This document shows, piece by piece, positions 11,580-24,100 of a DNA stretch of 64,000 bases (positions are counted from its first letter, which is position 1; the number at the start of each line of letters is the position of its first letter). The position numbers were made by a program, and so were the translations under genes. Under the pieces are notes generated by a model that worked only from the letters and a program-made list of their open reading frames with translations, had not been told where the DNA came from and did no database searches. Source of the DNA: Morchella semilibera (Eukaryota > Ascomycota > Pezizomycetes > Pezizales > Morchellaceae); assembly GCA_009192285.1 (NCBI GenBank), contig WBVU01000003.1:5053973-5117972 (forward strand), given 5' to 3'.

Positions 11580-13220
11580 GCTGAAGAAAAAATAATTTAG
11601 TGACGAGGTGAGATGTGAGATGTGTGGGGGGGCCTTGTGAATAGAATTGTATAATGTGGGGGGAGGAAAGAGGGGGTGTGGTGCAGTGGGGGTGGTGGTG
11701 GTGGTGGTGGTGGTGGTGGTCGATGGATGAACGATAGAAATGATTAGACGCGACGTTGGCCGTTGCGCGTTGAGATTTCACTTTACATTGGTTTGGTGGT
11801 GTGCCTTACCAGAGCTAACCCAACTGATAGTAGCTGTAGATTAGGATACGGCCACTAACTTGGTTCTGCAGTGCCAAGACCCCCCATGACTCAGATACGT
11901 ACCCGGAAACAAAGAAAAGCTTGGTTGTTGCGTCAAAGTACTTTTTATCCTATGCCTACAGCTAAGTGGTACCTGAATATCGGGTCCCGAACCTTACTTC
12001 TTCTCCCAAAGCCCCAGACAGTCCCTACATACATACAGGGGGGGGACCGGCTGGAAACATTTCCAGGAAGGATAAACAAAGATCGACATGTTCACCTCAC
12101 ATCTCAACTGGTGGAGCTAGCTTGGCGCATACGAGGGCATGGGTAAGTGCAATGTGCATATAGTTATCTAGGTGCTGACCTCGATTACCGAGTCCCCGGC
12201 TTGTGGTTCTGTGGTGAGCTTGCGGGAGGTAATGTTTGCCTGCTCTGCTGGAGCACTGTGCGGTGATGGGGGGGTACGTACAGGATGTATTTGTCACGAT
12301 GACATTGTGTAGCTGTGGTTACACTTCCAAAGTACCTACATGCACCTCCCCTTTACACCTGTATCGATCTCCACTTTTGTCAGTCTGAAATTAATCGGCG
12401 AAAGTGGGGGCGATGTATGCGCTTTATGCCCAGCCAGTTGATTGGCGGGGGGGCGTTTGCTAGGTGCTGCTAGACCGGTAGCGATGGGGCGCCCTTTCTT
12501 TTTCCTGGGTTGAGTTAACTTGACCTTTTATCTATCTGCAGGAGTAGCTTATGTGGCAGGGTAATACTTGGTGGGCCCGGCCGGACAGGTAATCGTAGGT
12601 AGAGCATATACACCAGAGCAGAGGAGTAGGGCATGAAGCGAGCTCAGTCTTACATACATGTACTACATGTACTACCTGTACTATGATACAACAAGGGTCC
12701 AGAGCACAGGCCGTCACTCGGGGCGTGCAAAACCTCCCGTCATTACAATTCTATGGATGGGCAAACAGACCTAACCCAGATCCGGGATCGGCACCCATAT
12801 CCCTGTCGGGTAAATGATCGAAGCGACATGTTGCTGACTGTTGCAAGAGGGTTACGCGTATGCAACTAAACCGCAATTGATTATCTAATTGGCTGCCTTC
12901 TGCCAAAGCCTCACTGAGGAGAAGAAGAAGAAAGAGGAGGGAAAAGGTTCAATCCAATGGGAAAAGTGTAGGTATCAAAAGTATTCTACCTTGAGATGAA
13001 TGTAGAATAGCAGTTATAATTTGTTTTCTCACTCTGATCACTCACACCATTCTCCCTCTCCCACACCACTCTTGATCTCCCCTCTCACTCCGCCTACCTA
13101 TGTACCCACCCCTACCTACCTAAGATACGGAACGCCCCACCCTGAGATCATCAACAGGCATCACCACCATCATCGTCATCAACCAGGGCATCCCCCTCCC
13201 CCACACAGCCCTCTAAAGCC
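11580..13220. other. Divergent intergenic region, NSE4 / Pro-Gln-rich gene
   Basis: It holds a GGT repeat (about 11689-11720) in the NSE4 leader, a G-run at 12040, one ATCACTCGG-type motif (12705-12723), two TACATGTA copies within 12650-12680, and a CT/CA-rich leader from about 13021 onward. No gene is recognised. Confidence 0.5.
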
Positions 13221-14701
13221 ATGGCAAAATACTCTTCCATCTCCAGCGTCTCCAGTACCAGCTACATCCCCTACCACTACCCTCCCAACATACCACAACC
13301 ACAACCACAACCCCCATCATCATCATCATCAACATCAATACCACCTTCTCCCGCACCCCCATCATCAACACCCCCACCTCCTCCACCTCCCCCAGTCCAA
13401 ACCCCCAACCATCGCCCTCCCCCTCCCCCTCCAGCGCCAGCGGCATCAGCCCAAAAACCACACACGCCGAATTCAGCGCCACAACCACAGTCCTGCACTC
13501 CCTCGTCGCAACCTCCAGCACGAGCACCGTCGCATCAATGAGCTACCTCGACCACCACCACCACCGCCTCGGCCCAGGCAGCACACGGACAAACCACGTC
13601 CAAAAGCCGCCGCCACCGCCGTCGTCGTTGGGAGGCGCAGACCCGTTCCGCCACAACAGCGGCTCGTGGCCCCCCACAACCATGCACACACCCCCTGGCG
13701 CGCCCCCGCCCGTGCCCCCGAGGCCATACGGGGGGGAGTCGAGGCCCTACCAGAGCTACCAGCAGCAGCAGCAAGGGTCGTATCCGCCGTCGCCGGCGGA
13801 ATATAGCGCGCAGCTGCACTCGTCGCAGGGGGGGGCGTACATGAGCCCTGCAGGGTCGTTCTCGCAGCCCCCGCCAGGACAGTACCCACCACAGGCCTAC
13901 GGCTCACCTGGGCCTGGGCAGTATGGGCAGCCACCGCCACCGCCACCACAGGAACAGTATGGGCAGCAGCAGCAGCAGCCGCCGTATGGTTCTCCAGGGC
14001 CTGGGCAGTACGGGCAGCAGCAATACGGGCAAGGTCAGTACGGACAGGCCCCACCACCACCACCACAACCACCACAGCAACAGCCGTACAGCTCCCCCGG
14101 GCCCGGGCAGTACGGGCAGCCACCACCACCACAAGGACAGTATGGTGGACAGCCACCACCACCACAAGGACAGTATGGTGGGCAGCCACCACCACCACAA
14201 GGACAGTATGGTGGGCAGCCACCACCACCACAGCGGCCATACGGCTCCCCCGGGCCTGGGCAGTACGGGCAACAACAGCAGCAGCAGCAACAACCATATG
14301 GCCAGCCTCCTCCCGGTTATGGTCAGTACGGGCAGCAGCAACCGCCACAGCAGCCTTATGGCCCTCCTGGGGGGCCGGGACAGTATGGTCAGCCACCGCC
14401 GCCGCCGCCAGGACAGTACGGGGGGCAGCAACCACCGCCGCCGCCAGGGCAGTACGGAGGGCAGCAACCACCACCGCCGCCAGGACAGTACGGGGAGCAG
14501 CAACCACCGCCGCCGTACGGATACCCGCCACAGCAGCCTTTCAACGACTACCAGCTGGCGCCGGACTGCCAGACATGCCAGAGGTGGGGAGATAGGTGCC
14601 CGGACCATGGGCCGAAGAAGTATTTTCGGCCTGTGCCCGGGTGTAGGGGGTGCGAGATGCTCAAGGATTATTGTAGGGAGCACGGGAACGGGGCTAGATA
14701 G
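13221..14701 (+). CDS. Pro/Gln/Tyr/Gly-rich protein with tandem C-x2-C-x6-C-x2-H tail
   Basis: I do not recognise the family. The secure part is 13538..14701 (387 residues): a long low-complexity region built from SPGPGQYGQ, PPPPQGQYGG and PPPPPGQYGG repeats, then about 60 ordered residues ending the protein. That tail holds two copies of C-x2-C-x6-C-x2-H (CQTCQRWGDRCPDH and CRGCEMLKDYCREH), a likely pair of zinc-binding knuckles. Upstream, the same frame stays open to 13217 and reads like protein (SGISPKTTHAEFSATTTVL) but has no ATG. The ATG at 13221, with a good GCCATGG context, lies in another frame (MAKYSSISSVSSTSYIP). One base missing from a C-rich run between 13300 and 13440 would join them, giving about 493 residues. 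The low-complexity part resembles prion-like, phase-separating domains; that is inference. An AATAAA follows at 14749. Confidence 0.7.
14102..14510 (+). repeat. Coding tandem repeats (PPPPQGQYGG / PPPPPGQYGG)
   Basis: Ten-codon units recur: three PPPPQGQYGGQ-type units at about 14118-14225, then QPPPPPGQYGG-type units at about 14390-14505. The first three copies are nearly identical in DNA, which points to recent duplication or gene conversion. Confidence 0.85.
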
Positions 14702-15383
14702 CGGGGAAAACCCTCTGTTCTCTCTGTATTGTTCTTTTTTTTTTTTTTAATAAATATCTTTGTTGAGGTCGCGGTTTCTTCTTTCTTTGCAATTGGGGTT
14801 TTTTTTTTCTTTCTATACTGGCATGAATGGATCTCCACTAGGAGGGCTTTGGGTTTTTGTTTGTCAGGAGTGAATATACTATACAAAAGCTTCAGTGCGG
14901 CACTACAAACACAGGTGGTGGCAATGGTAACACTTGTGGGTGCGCGGGTTGTAATAGATAATTGGTTTGGGGGTGTTTGGTGGTGGTGGGTAGGATGCCT
15001 AGCGACATGCAACAGTAGGGTGGGCTAGGGTTGCGGTGTTGTAATGGCACAGGATCGCACTCTTTGCACAGTGGCTAATGCTATGTTTGATGTATGTAAT
15101 CAGGTGTCAATGATCCGTAAGCAGTTGGTGTCAATGATTATTCTGCTGTTAATTACGAGAGAGAGTTCCCCTTACACGTGATACTTCACACACAGCTGGC
15201 CCGCCCTACGTACATTACAGACCGACGACGACCGACGCCTCCCTGAAATACCGTCCCATCGATCATTGTCCCCCTCCACAGCACATCCCTGTAAAGTCTT
15301 CTGGCCCGTGCGCGACACGACTTCTCATCATCATCATCATCATCTGCATATATCATCCCACCACCACCACCACCACCGCAAAA
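14702..15383. other. Intergenic
   Basis: T-rich 3' region, then ordinary unique DNA and a CAT/CCA-rich leader before Chl4 (ATCATC run about 15324-15341). No gene is seen. Confidence 0.5.
14749..14754 (+). terminator. Putative polyadenylation signal
   Basis: AATAAA after a T-run, 48 bp past the stop of the Pro/Gln-rich gene. Confidence 0.4.
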
Positions 15384-16707
15384 ATGCCACCCACCGCGCC
15401 GCTCCCAAACAGCATCACAATACCCAACACCCCCGCGACGCGCCGCCTGCTCTCCCGCCTCACAAAGGACACCCTACTCGACCTTATTCTCGCCTCGTGG
15501 CTCGACCCGGCCAAGACGGCCGTCTACGCCCCCAACCTCACCCCCGTTGATGAGGATGAGGATGAGGACGAAGAGGGGGAGGGGGAGGGGGAAACGACGA
15601 TTGAAGGGGTGCGCGGCGTGTATGAGGCGTTCCGGAGGAAGGGCGTCAAGGCGAAGGATGTGATTGAGCGTGTGCTGGAGCGCGAATGGCGGGCGGGGCT
15701 CAACCTGTTGATGGTCGCGGAGCTGGATTATCACTGTATCTACCTCCCCACCCACCCACCCCCGGAAGAAAAGGGCTAACAGAACCACTAGACCTCCTCA
15801 CGCACCCCACAGCGCACAAATGGACCGCCTCGACACTACACGCACTCAACCGCCCCCCCACCACCGCCTCGCCCCCCCCAACACCACACTTCCACGCGCC
15901 CACCTTCACCCACGCCCTAACGCGCGCCCTCCAACCGCTGCTCACACCGCACACCTTCTCCGCGCGCCACCCAGACCTCCCGCTGGTGCTGCTGCGCCTG
16001 CAGCTGCACCCGCCGCACCGGCCCGTCGAGCTGCCGCCGCCGCCCGCAAAGCGCGTGGTCTGGCTGGCCTTCCCCACGGCCGCCCCGGGATACGTGTACC
16101 ACGTGATCCCGGCGGGGGGGGGCTGGCCGACGTCGTGCGCGAGGGCGTGGCCGCCGCAGTCAGCAGGGAGCATGGCCGCTTCGAGCTGCGCGCGTGCGCC
16201 CTCACGGCGCGTACGCTGCAGGCTGCGTGTTACTTCCGCGGCGGGGGCGGCGGCGTGGGCGGTATGGTGGGCGTGTGGAGCGTGTATGCGGAGGGCGCGG
16301 CGGAGGCGGGGCCCCTGGACGTTGTGCGTCCGGGGGAGGGGGGGAAGAAGAAGGGTGTTGTTGCTGCTGAGGAGGGGAGGAGGCTGGCGGTTGCGGAGGG
16401 GCGGTTTGGTGGCGCGGCGAGGGAGGGCGATGGGAGGGGGTTGGAGTGTGTCGAGTTTGTGGTGGAGGATGCGTTTCCGCGGCTGCCGGAGGGCGTGGCC
16501 GTGGACCCGGAGGACGGCGGCGAGGAGGAGTTTAGGCCGACGGTGGGCATCAGGTTGGAGGGCGGGCATGTCTTTGCTGGGGTCCGCAGGATGGTGGAGG
16601 AGGGCGTGGTCGACGGCGTGGCCATGCCGGGATGGCTCGCGGGTGAAGGTGGGGTCAGCTTTGGGACCGTCAGGGATGGGGTGCTGGTCAAGAGGAGGAG
16701 AAGATAG
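15384..16707 (+). CDS. CHL4: Chl4/CENP-N family inner kinetochore protein (one frame break)
   Basis: Exons 15384..15735 and 15792..16707; the intron has a GTATCT donor and CACTAG acceptor. The N-terminus, NTPATRRLLSRLTKDTLLDL to ILASWLDP and VIERVLEREWRAGLNLLMVA, matches the pyrin-like N-terminal domain of Chl4/Mis15/CENP-N. Splicing gives ELDYHYLLTHPTAHKWTAS, the conserved HPTxxKWTA region. The protein belongs to the COMA/CCAN inner kinetochore and binds CENP-A nucleosomes with Iml3. An acidic insert (DEDEDEDEEGEGEGE) lies near residue 55. The frame changes at the nine-G run 16114-16122: VIPAGG before it and LADVVREGVAAAVSREHGRF after it are in different frames. One missing G (or two extra) restores about 421-422 residues. 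Strong third-position G/C bias. The family call rests on the N-terminal half. Confidence 0.82.
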
Positions 16708-19700
16708 AATAGCGGTGCCTCCCCCCCCATGTATTTTGTAGTTCTTTGGTGTTTTGTTCCTGTTTCCGCTGCGTGGCGTTCTGGTGACCTCTCTCTCTCT
16801 CTGTCTGTAGGAATATATTTGTTAGCCTTTCCTCCTCCTTTTTTACCGCCCTCGTTCTAGTCTAGTTTACCTCTACTTCTACTCTAGTGTGGTGAGTTCG
16901 TCTTATATGTATGTAGTCATGGGTCATCACTCGGAGCGTGCTTGGCTAAATGGACGTGTGTAGATGTAGAGTACCCCATAGGCTAGCTGCGGCCTTAGAG
17001 ACAGGGCCCGGCCCCCAATTGCTACATGTACATGATTGCGTGGTGTGGTGTGGTTGCGCATCACGGGCTGTCACTCGGGCCGGCGCTGTGTAGTGGGATT
17101 AAGGTTTCGGGGGTGGGGTGCGGGAGGTGCTAGCGCCGTCACCTCAGCACGTACTTAGGTAATATACGTACATACATGTACATAGGCCACCTCCCCCCTT
17201 AATACAGTAGCTACTATACTATGGTGGGATATAGCGCAAGATACGGCTCGGCCCGAGGTCTCTCTCTAGGATGCAGCGAGCGTTTCATCTGTTCCCTGGG
17301 GGAGGGGTTAATTGTAAGAAAGGACTCGCCCGCCAAACTTCGCTGTAGGTTTTGTGGCTATGTTATGTCATGTCCGACAAGTCGTACCAATGCATCCTGT
17401 TGTAACATATCCCACTCTTCGTCGGCAGGGTGGGTGGGGCCTTTTCTCTGCCGCCCTGGGTCTTGTTCTTAGGGGTGCTAGGCATTTTCGGTACGGCTCA
17501 TAGTATATCAGGAGGATATGTAGCTAGGCTAGAGCGTATAATGGGTCCCTGGTGTCTGTTCTGTTTCATATAATGGGCTTTGGTATGCAGTTCTCCAGGC
17601 AAGAAGCGTATTAGGATTACAATTGTACTTGAGTGAGTTCCGCCTGTCTGGGCAATATGATGCCGGTAAACTCTGCTGCCGGTAAACTCTGCTACCGGTA
17701 TCTACAAGAGTAGGCACTGCACTAGTTTACCTTATGATGTGGCTTGAGGAATAATTTCTTGGATAGATTCTTTGGTATCTTCACAGAGCTGAGGATAGTT
17801 TGGATTCTCTCCTACTATACTATGTCTGGCTGAGAGTTTGCTTTGGAGACGGCTATGTACTGGGCGGCCAGTACTGGATCCAGAGTGGTCATAAACCTAA
17901 CCTTTTCCCGCATGTATCTTGGTTGGTTCTCCCTGGGATTTTGATGGAAGGTACCGTATGGTTAAGTAGGGCGACAATATCTTTGGTACCATAATGGCTC
18001 TTTAGGATAGCTGGGTTGACATTGCGATGTCATAAGTAAATCTCCATGCAATACCTGACCTGCGGCGGTGTACGTTTGCGGCACACCCACACGACCGAGT
18101 GATATCCATGACCGGCAGATCGACTGCGGCGGTGGCGCAAAGCAGCACACACACGTACGTCACCCACACACACCCACCCAATTTCCATTGACAGGGACCA
18201 CCCGTATTTTTAGCCCGCCATCCATCTCGCCCTCCTCGCGTGTCGTCATTACTGTATTTGAAAAAGCCTGCAAGAAAAATAAAATAAGGAACGTTTGGTC
18301 GCGATCGGTTTCCAACCGGCCTTCGGATCTCGGGTGGGTGGGCGTTGTTGCAATAGACGCTCTCTATCGCGGGCGCGCGCGCGCGTGCACGGCGCGGGTG
18401 CGGTAGAGTACAGTATGGTAAATGTGATATGTGAGTCGTGTTTTCAAATGTTTGGGTTGGGGGCGGGGGGGTTCGCTTGGGTTGGGGTTAGGGGTGTTTT
18501 TGTTCTATTTTCGGATGGGTTGGGGCCAGTGCGCTACTCTAGAATGCTGCGGGCCCTGTTTCTGGAAGCTGCATCCTAAAATGGGTGTGCAGGGGGGGAG
18601 GGGGGGTTGGTCTGATAAGATTGGCGGGTTTTTTTTATGATGGGCAAAACGAAATGAAATGATAAGGAAAGAGCCCAATTTAAGTTTACGTGTCTGGACT
18701 TCTCGCTCTTGGAGTAGTGATCCTATGTAATGTAGCACACACACACCGGCTGTAGACTGAGGTGGTACAGAGTGCTAAGACCTGTGTAGATTGGTGTAGA
18801 TTGCAGTCAATAAATAATTATTGACACCCCACTGATCATGATTCGGGGGGGGTGAGATAATGGTAATAAGGACTCATAAATGGTTATTATTATTGCCACG
18901 ATCGAGCTCATGGGTCTGCTGCCCACACATACATATATAGTAAACATTCGACTCAGTGTTCGGCCGGGTTTTTTCTCTTTACGCGAAGGCAGGCAGGCAG
19001 GTAGGTTATTCTTCCGTGACTTGCTTCTGGAACGTCTTGGTATCTGGGTGCATGTTTCTAGAGCACTGCACCAGGTTCTTTTTTTCCTTGAACGAGGGAT
19101 TATTTGAGTATATGTATGGCTCTCGCTGTACGTGATGTTAATTGCTTCTTTTTCCTTTGAGAGTGCCCGAGCTCCCTCTTAAAATCAACTGACTCCCACA
19201 GTAACGGACGGAGTCGGAGAGATCACGGAGTTACCAAGCTAAGTGACATATTTTTTTTTTTTTGCTATGCTAGAGTAGTTACTAGTTAGCAGCTAGCTTA
19301 CGCGACCCCCCATTTCTCGCGCAATCAGGGCCCAGCACAGCCCTTGAACACTTTGTTCCCTTATTTGGCTGGTGTCTTCCCCAGCTTTTTTTTTTTTTTT
19401 TTTCCCTCTCTCTCTTCCTCCTTCCTCTCTCTCTCTCTTCCTTTCTTGCTGTTGAGCTTTATTCCCCCTCGTTCCTGCTCTACCCACTCCCTTGGAACGC
19501 ACTTCGTCCTTTTTCAAACTCGGTCCCGTTGTTGAGCTGCTTGCTTGCTTGCTTGCTTGCTTGCTGCGAGGGTTCACGGTTCGTTTGGGGCGCGCGCCTG
19601 TCTCACTCATATTATTTATTATTCCTATCAACCCTTTTTCTTTTTCCTTCTCCTGCTCTCATTGGTTTTCGACCCAGGGGACAGGTTAGCTGCTGCTGCT

Positions 19701-21144
19701 GCTCGTGTGCCCTCTCGCCCTTTATATATATATACCCGTGTTCGTTTTGACCAAGCGCGGAGAGGATCCCTAACACGCCAGCAAGCCCCCCCCCCCCTCC
19801 CCTCCAAGCCAGCCAGCCAGCCAGCGACTTCGAAGAGTGTGGGGATTGATAGAGTGAGTTGGAAAGGAAGATTTCTTTTTTAGTTTTCTTTTTTTTTTCC
19901 CCCCTTCTCTTTCTTGGGAGTTTAGAGGAAGAGAGAGAGAGAGAAAGAAACAGAAAGAGAAAAAAAAAGAATAGGACAGAGGAAAAGAATAGAAAGAACG
20001 AACGAACGACATTGCCGTAGTGGTGCTCTTTGCTTTGCTTTGCCATATCACTCAGTCAATTCCCAATCTTCCGGCGATCGATCGTTGTTTTTAGACCCGA
20101 CTGACCGGGCAATAGAGAGGAGAAGGTACAAGGAATAAAAAGAACAAAAAAGGGCAGGGGAAAAAAAAAAGAGATTGAGGAAAAAGCATTTTGGTCTCTG
20201 CTAGTGCTAGTGAGTATCGCACGAACGAGGTCACTCGTCGAAGGGTGGCTTATCAAGAGCTAGAGGGAATTAAAGGGTAGGAAGAGGGGAAAGGAAAGTG
20301 AGAGAGAGAGGGAGAGGGAGAGGGAATTCAACTGCATACATACACATACCTTACCGGTAATAATCGCTCGAAGTGTAGGAGGAGTAGGAGGAGGAGAAAT
20401 CAAGTCTTCTACTTATCACTAGTAATCGGCGTACCACTCGGTAAAAAGGGTTGTCGCCACTATTTGCCTGCTTCATACTTCATCCCTCCCCCCCCATACA
20501 TTACCATCCATACCAATATCGTCCATACATACCCACATTTTTACTTCTATCGAAAAAGATCTTTCGGAAATATTCATCAATCTTTAACCCACCACACACC
20601 TCACATTACATCGTCATCTTCGACATATTCCATCATCCACTCCTTCCCCATCCCATCCCGATCTTCATCTACCGCCTGGCGCTCCCCTCCCTCGTAAGGA
20701 GTAAGTCAGCCCCATCGCGAATCTCTCTCTCTCTCCCACCCCCCCCCCCCCACCCCAGACGCGCGTTGTCGGCAGCTCGCAGTATCAACAACAACCTAGA
20801 CACCCAGGCACTACCGTAACTGTGCTCGAGTAATAGAGGCCCCTGCCCGCTAAAAACAACTGCTGGTCCTGTCGAGCCTCACTCATCGCGCCAACCGAGA
20901 CCACACCACAACACATCACGTCCACAGCCCAAAGCTCTTTACAACCTCGTCAATAGTGAAAACGTTACAACCACCATTATATTCAACATCCCCCCCACAT
21001 TATCTGCATTTGCACCCGTGTTTGGGGGCCTTCTAATCAGGGCAGATCAACTCTATCTTAGGCGACGAGGAGGAAGGCTACGATAAGTCGCCGCGCTTCC
21101 CTCGTCGTCCGACTTACCCCCGCTGGGAACATCGCCGATCGACT
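16708..21144. other. Long intergenic region and pyrimidine-rich leader of PSY2
   Basis: No gene is recognised in 4.4 kb. It holds four copies or near-copies of the ATCACTCGG-type motif (16915-16934, 17058-17078, reverse 18095-18113, weaker near 20043), two TACATGTA copies near 17025 and 17174, and a short tandem repeat at 17661-17701. From about 19,380 to 20,760 the + strand is strongly CT-rich and then AG-rich, with CTTG and GAGA microsatellites. A GTAAGG...CCCCAG segment (about 20695-20758) could be a 5' UTR intron of PSY2. Confidence 0.5.
17661..17701. repeat. Short tandem repeat, 16-bp unit
   Basis: The unit TGCCGGTAAACTCTGC occurs about 2.5 times in a row, the last copy with one change (TACCGGTA). 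Confidence 0.7.
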
Positions 21145-24100
21145 ATGATGGCCTTAACAGTGCCTAATCCGCCGACGACGCCGCGACGAGTAAAGGTGTA
21201 TGAGTTGAGGAACAATGACTGGTTTGATAGGGGAACTGGATACTGCACAGGACAGCTGGTTAATGTAAGGATTTTTTCCTCGGACTTATCTTGTTAGTGC
21301 GACCACGACGACCCCGAAGCTGTTGGCGGTGGCTCGAAATTTACCATCTTGCAATTGTTGGCTTTTTCGTGCTCCGGATAGATTGGTCGTCGTTATGTTG
21401 TAGGTTATAGGTGGCTGATGATCGTGGCGCGGTGTTGTAGGACGAACCTCACATACAGGTAAAATCGGAGGAGCAGCAGGACCGGATGCTCCTGGAGACA
21501 AAGATAATAAAAGATGATGGGTATCAAAAACAGCAGGGTATGTATCGATTTTGTCTCATCCCCACGATCCCAACCTCTTCAAGGCACCGGTAAGGTAAAA
21601 TGCAGAAGGGAAATAGGTGGCATGATTCTCTTCTATGCGTGCCCTCGAGGTTTGCCCCCAAATTGTCGCTAATATTACCACATGACGTAGAAACCCTTAT
21701 CGTGTGGACTGAGCCGCATGGTACAGACATGGCATTGAGTTTCCAAGAACCTGAAGGTTGTGCAGCAATATGGTAGGTTCATCTCTTGCGCCCGTTGTTG
21801 GGTACCAATGAAACTGCGCGGAGAAGGGCGGTGCTATGATGTAAAGTGTCATGTACTCGTGCTTACGGATAAACGCACCACAGGGAATTTGTCAGTCATG
21901 TCCAAACTCATCTACTGTCCATGTCCGGAACAGGTATGTAATCAATATTTTCATCCATCTACCAACCTCGAGTTTGCTCCTGTCGAGATACCCTCTACTT
22001 TATGCGTTGCCACTCTTCTTATCTATGTCATGGGCACCGGGTATCAACAAAGTTGTTTCTAATACTTAATCGCAGATGAGCTGTTATCAGACGATCAAAA
22101 CGAGGCCATGATAACTTCCGTAATGCTACCTCCTCCGGAACTTGGTAACCTTATAGATATCGAGAACCAGATTCGGATTGCGAGCTCAACAGTACCGGGA
22201 AGAGACTCATTGGGCAAATTCATCTTGAGCGAGGACTACATTGGGAAGCTCATTCCATTACTGGAGGTGGCGGAGGATTTAGAGAGCTTGGATAATCTTC
22301 ACAGGTTATGCAATATTATGAAGATGATGATTTTATTGAACGATACACTGATTATCGAGCACATTGTCATGGATGAGGTTGTGCTGGGGGTCGTGGGGAT
22401 CCTAGAGTGTAAGTTGAGGAGGATGGGGAACGCAATATGCAGTGTGTCACGTTTACGCTAACACCCCTGGCTTGCATGCAGACGACCCTGACTTCCCAAG
22501 CCACAAGGCCAATCACCGTCAATTCCTTTCGGACAAGTCGAAATTCAAGGAGGTAGTGCCAATAAAAGATCCGGAGATTAAGAAAAAGATCCATTGGACA
22601 TACCGGCTGCAGTATCTGAAAGACGTTGTGCTGGCTAGAATTCTTGACGATCCGACTTTCTCTGTGCTCAATTCTCTCATCTTCTTCAACCAGGTTGACA
22701 TCCTACAACACCTTCAAGGCAACCAAGCTTTCCTAAAGGAGCTTTTCTCGATCTTTCACACCGAGGGATCAGAACCGTCGAAAAAGAAGAATGGTGTTCT
22801 GTTTATTCAGCAATGCTGTTCTATCGCAAAAAATCTCCAGGGCCCCGCACGAACCCAGCTCTACACTAACTTCATCCAGAATGGCCTGTTTGCGGTTATA
22901 GATTTTGCGCTGCTTCACGAAGATGCTTCCGTCAGGATCGCCGGAACTGAGGTCCTTGTGGCCATGATAGACCACGATCCCGCGATGATGCGCAACGTTA
23001 TATTCCGACAGATTAGCGATAAGCAGAAGCCATTGACCGACACACTGATTGAGCTACTGTTGGGGGAGCAGGATTTGGGGGTAAAGGGACAAATTGCGGA
23101 TGCCATCAGGGTGCTGCTGGATCCCGCGACAGGGCCACAACTCGAAGGGGTTGGAAAGAACGACATCACCATGAGACTGCGGAGTCATTCCACGGACCAC
23201 GAGACCGAAACTTTTTTGAAGAACTTTTACGATGAATCCGCCAAAAAGCTATTCCTGCCGTTGTCGGATCTGAGCAAGAGAACATCACGTAAGGACACTT
23301 AATATGGAGGGTGTGTATTGCGGAGGGTATGGAAAGAGCTTAGATGACTGACGGAATTTCTGATGGACAGTAAAAGGCTTATCGATAGCGGAGGTGTCAC
23401 TGTATTCACATCTTGTGGAGACACTATGCATTTTCGTCCGACAACACGCATTCCGTGGCAAATACTTCCTTCTGGCTGAGAATCTACCATCGCGAGTAGC
23501 ACAGCTGCTGGAATGCCCGCAGAAGCATCTCAAGCTTATTGCATTGAAGTTTTTCCGTGTGTGTGTGGGATTGCAGGATGAGTTTTATATCCGGCATATG
23601 ATCAAGTACAAGTTGTTCGAACCCATTTTGAACATTGTTATTGAAACTATGCCAAGGGATAATTTACTCAATTCAGCTTGTTTAGAATTTTTCGAATTCA
23701 TCAAACGGGTTTGGAGCCTTTCCCCTTCTGTGGGTATTTGGGTCATATTATTTCGGTGTTCTAGTAATACTAACAGGATTTTGTAACAGGAAAACGTAAA
23801 GCAAATTATCCTCCATTTGGTTGAGAATTACCGTGAAAAGATGTCAAAAATTACATATGTCGATACCTTTAGCGTTTTAATCCTAAGAAACGACCAAATG
23901 CAAGATACCACTTTGCCATCCAATTATCCCTCAGAGGTAGACCGAACGCCAAGGTTAGTATTAGTTAATTAGTCTTGTATATGCCGTGCCACCATCTCCC
24001 AAAGATTACCATTGCTTATACTCTATTTGTCCGACTCTCAGAAACCAAATCAACTGTGCACGAAGATGGGACGGGATCAAGGAAACAGATCCTTTGGAGG

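Noticed and set aside
11110-11595. 161-codon frame on the + strand
   Set aside because: It is poly-Ser/Leu complementary to the acidic and Ser-rich N-terminus of NSE4.
14102-14510. Direct-repeat array as a CRISPR
   Set aside because: The repeats are in frame, without spacers, inside a eukaryotic coding sequence.
13277-14683. Long open frames on the other strand and other frames of the Pro/Gln-rich gene
   Set aside because: They arise from the low-complexity repeats; only the + frame of 13538-14701 has ordered, non-repetitive ends with a Cys/His motif.
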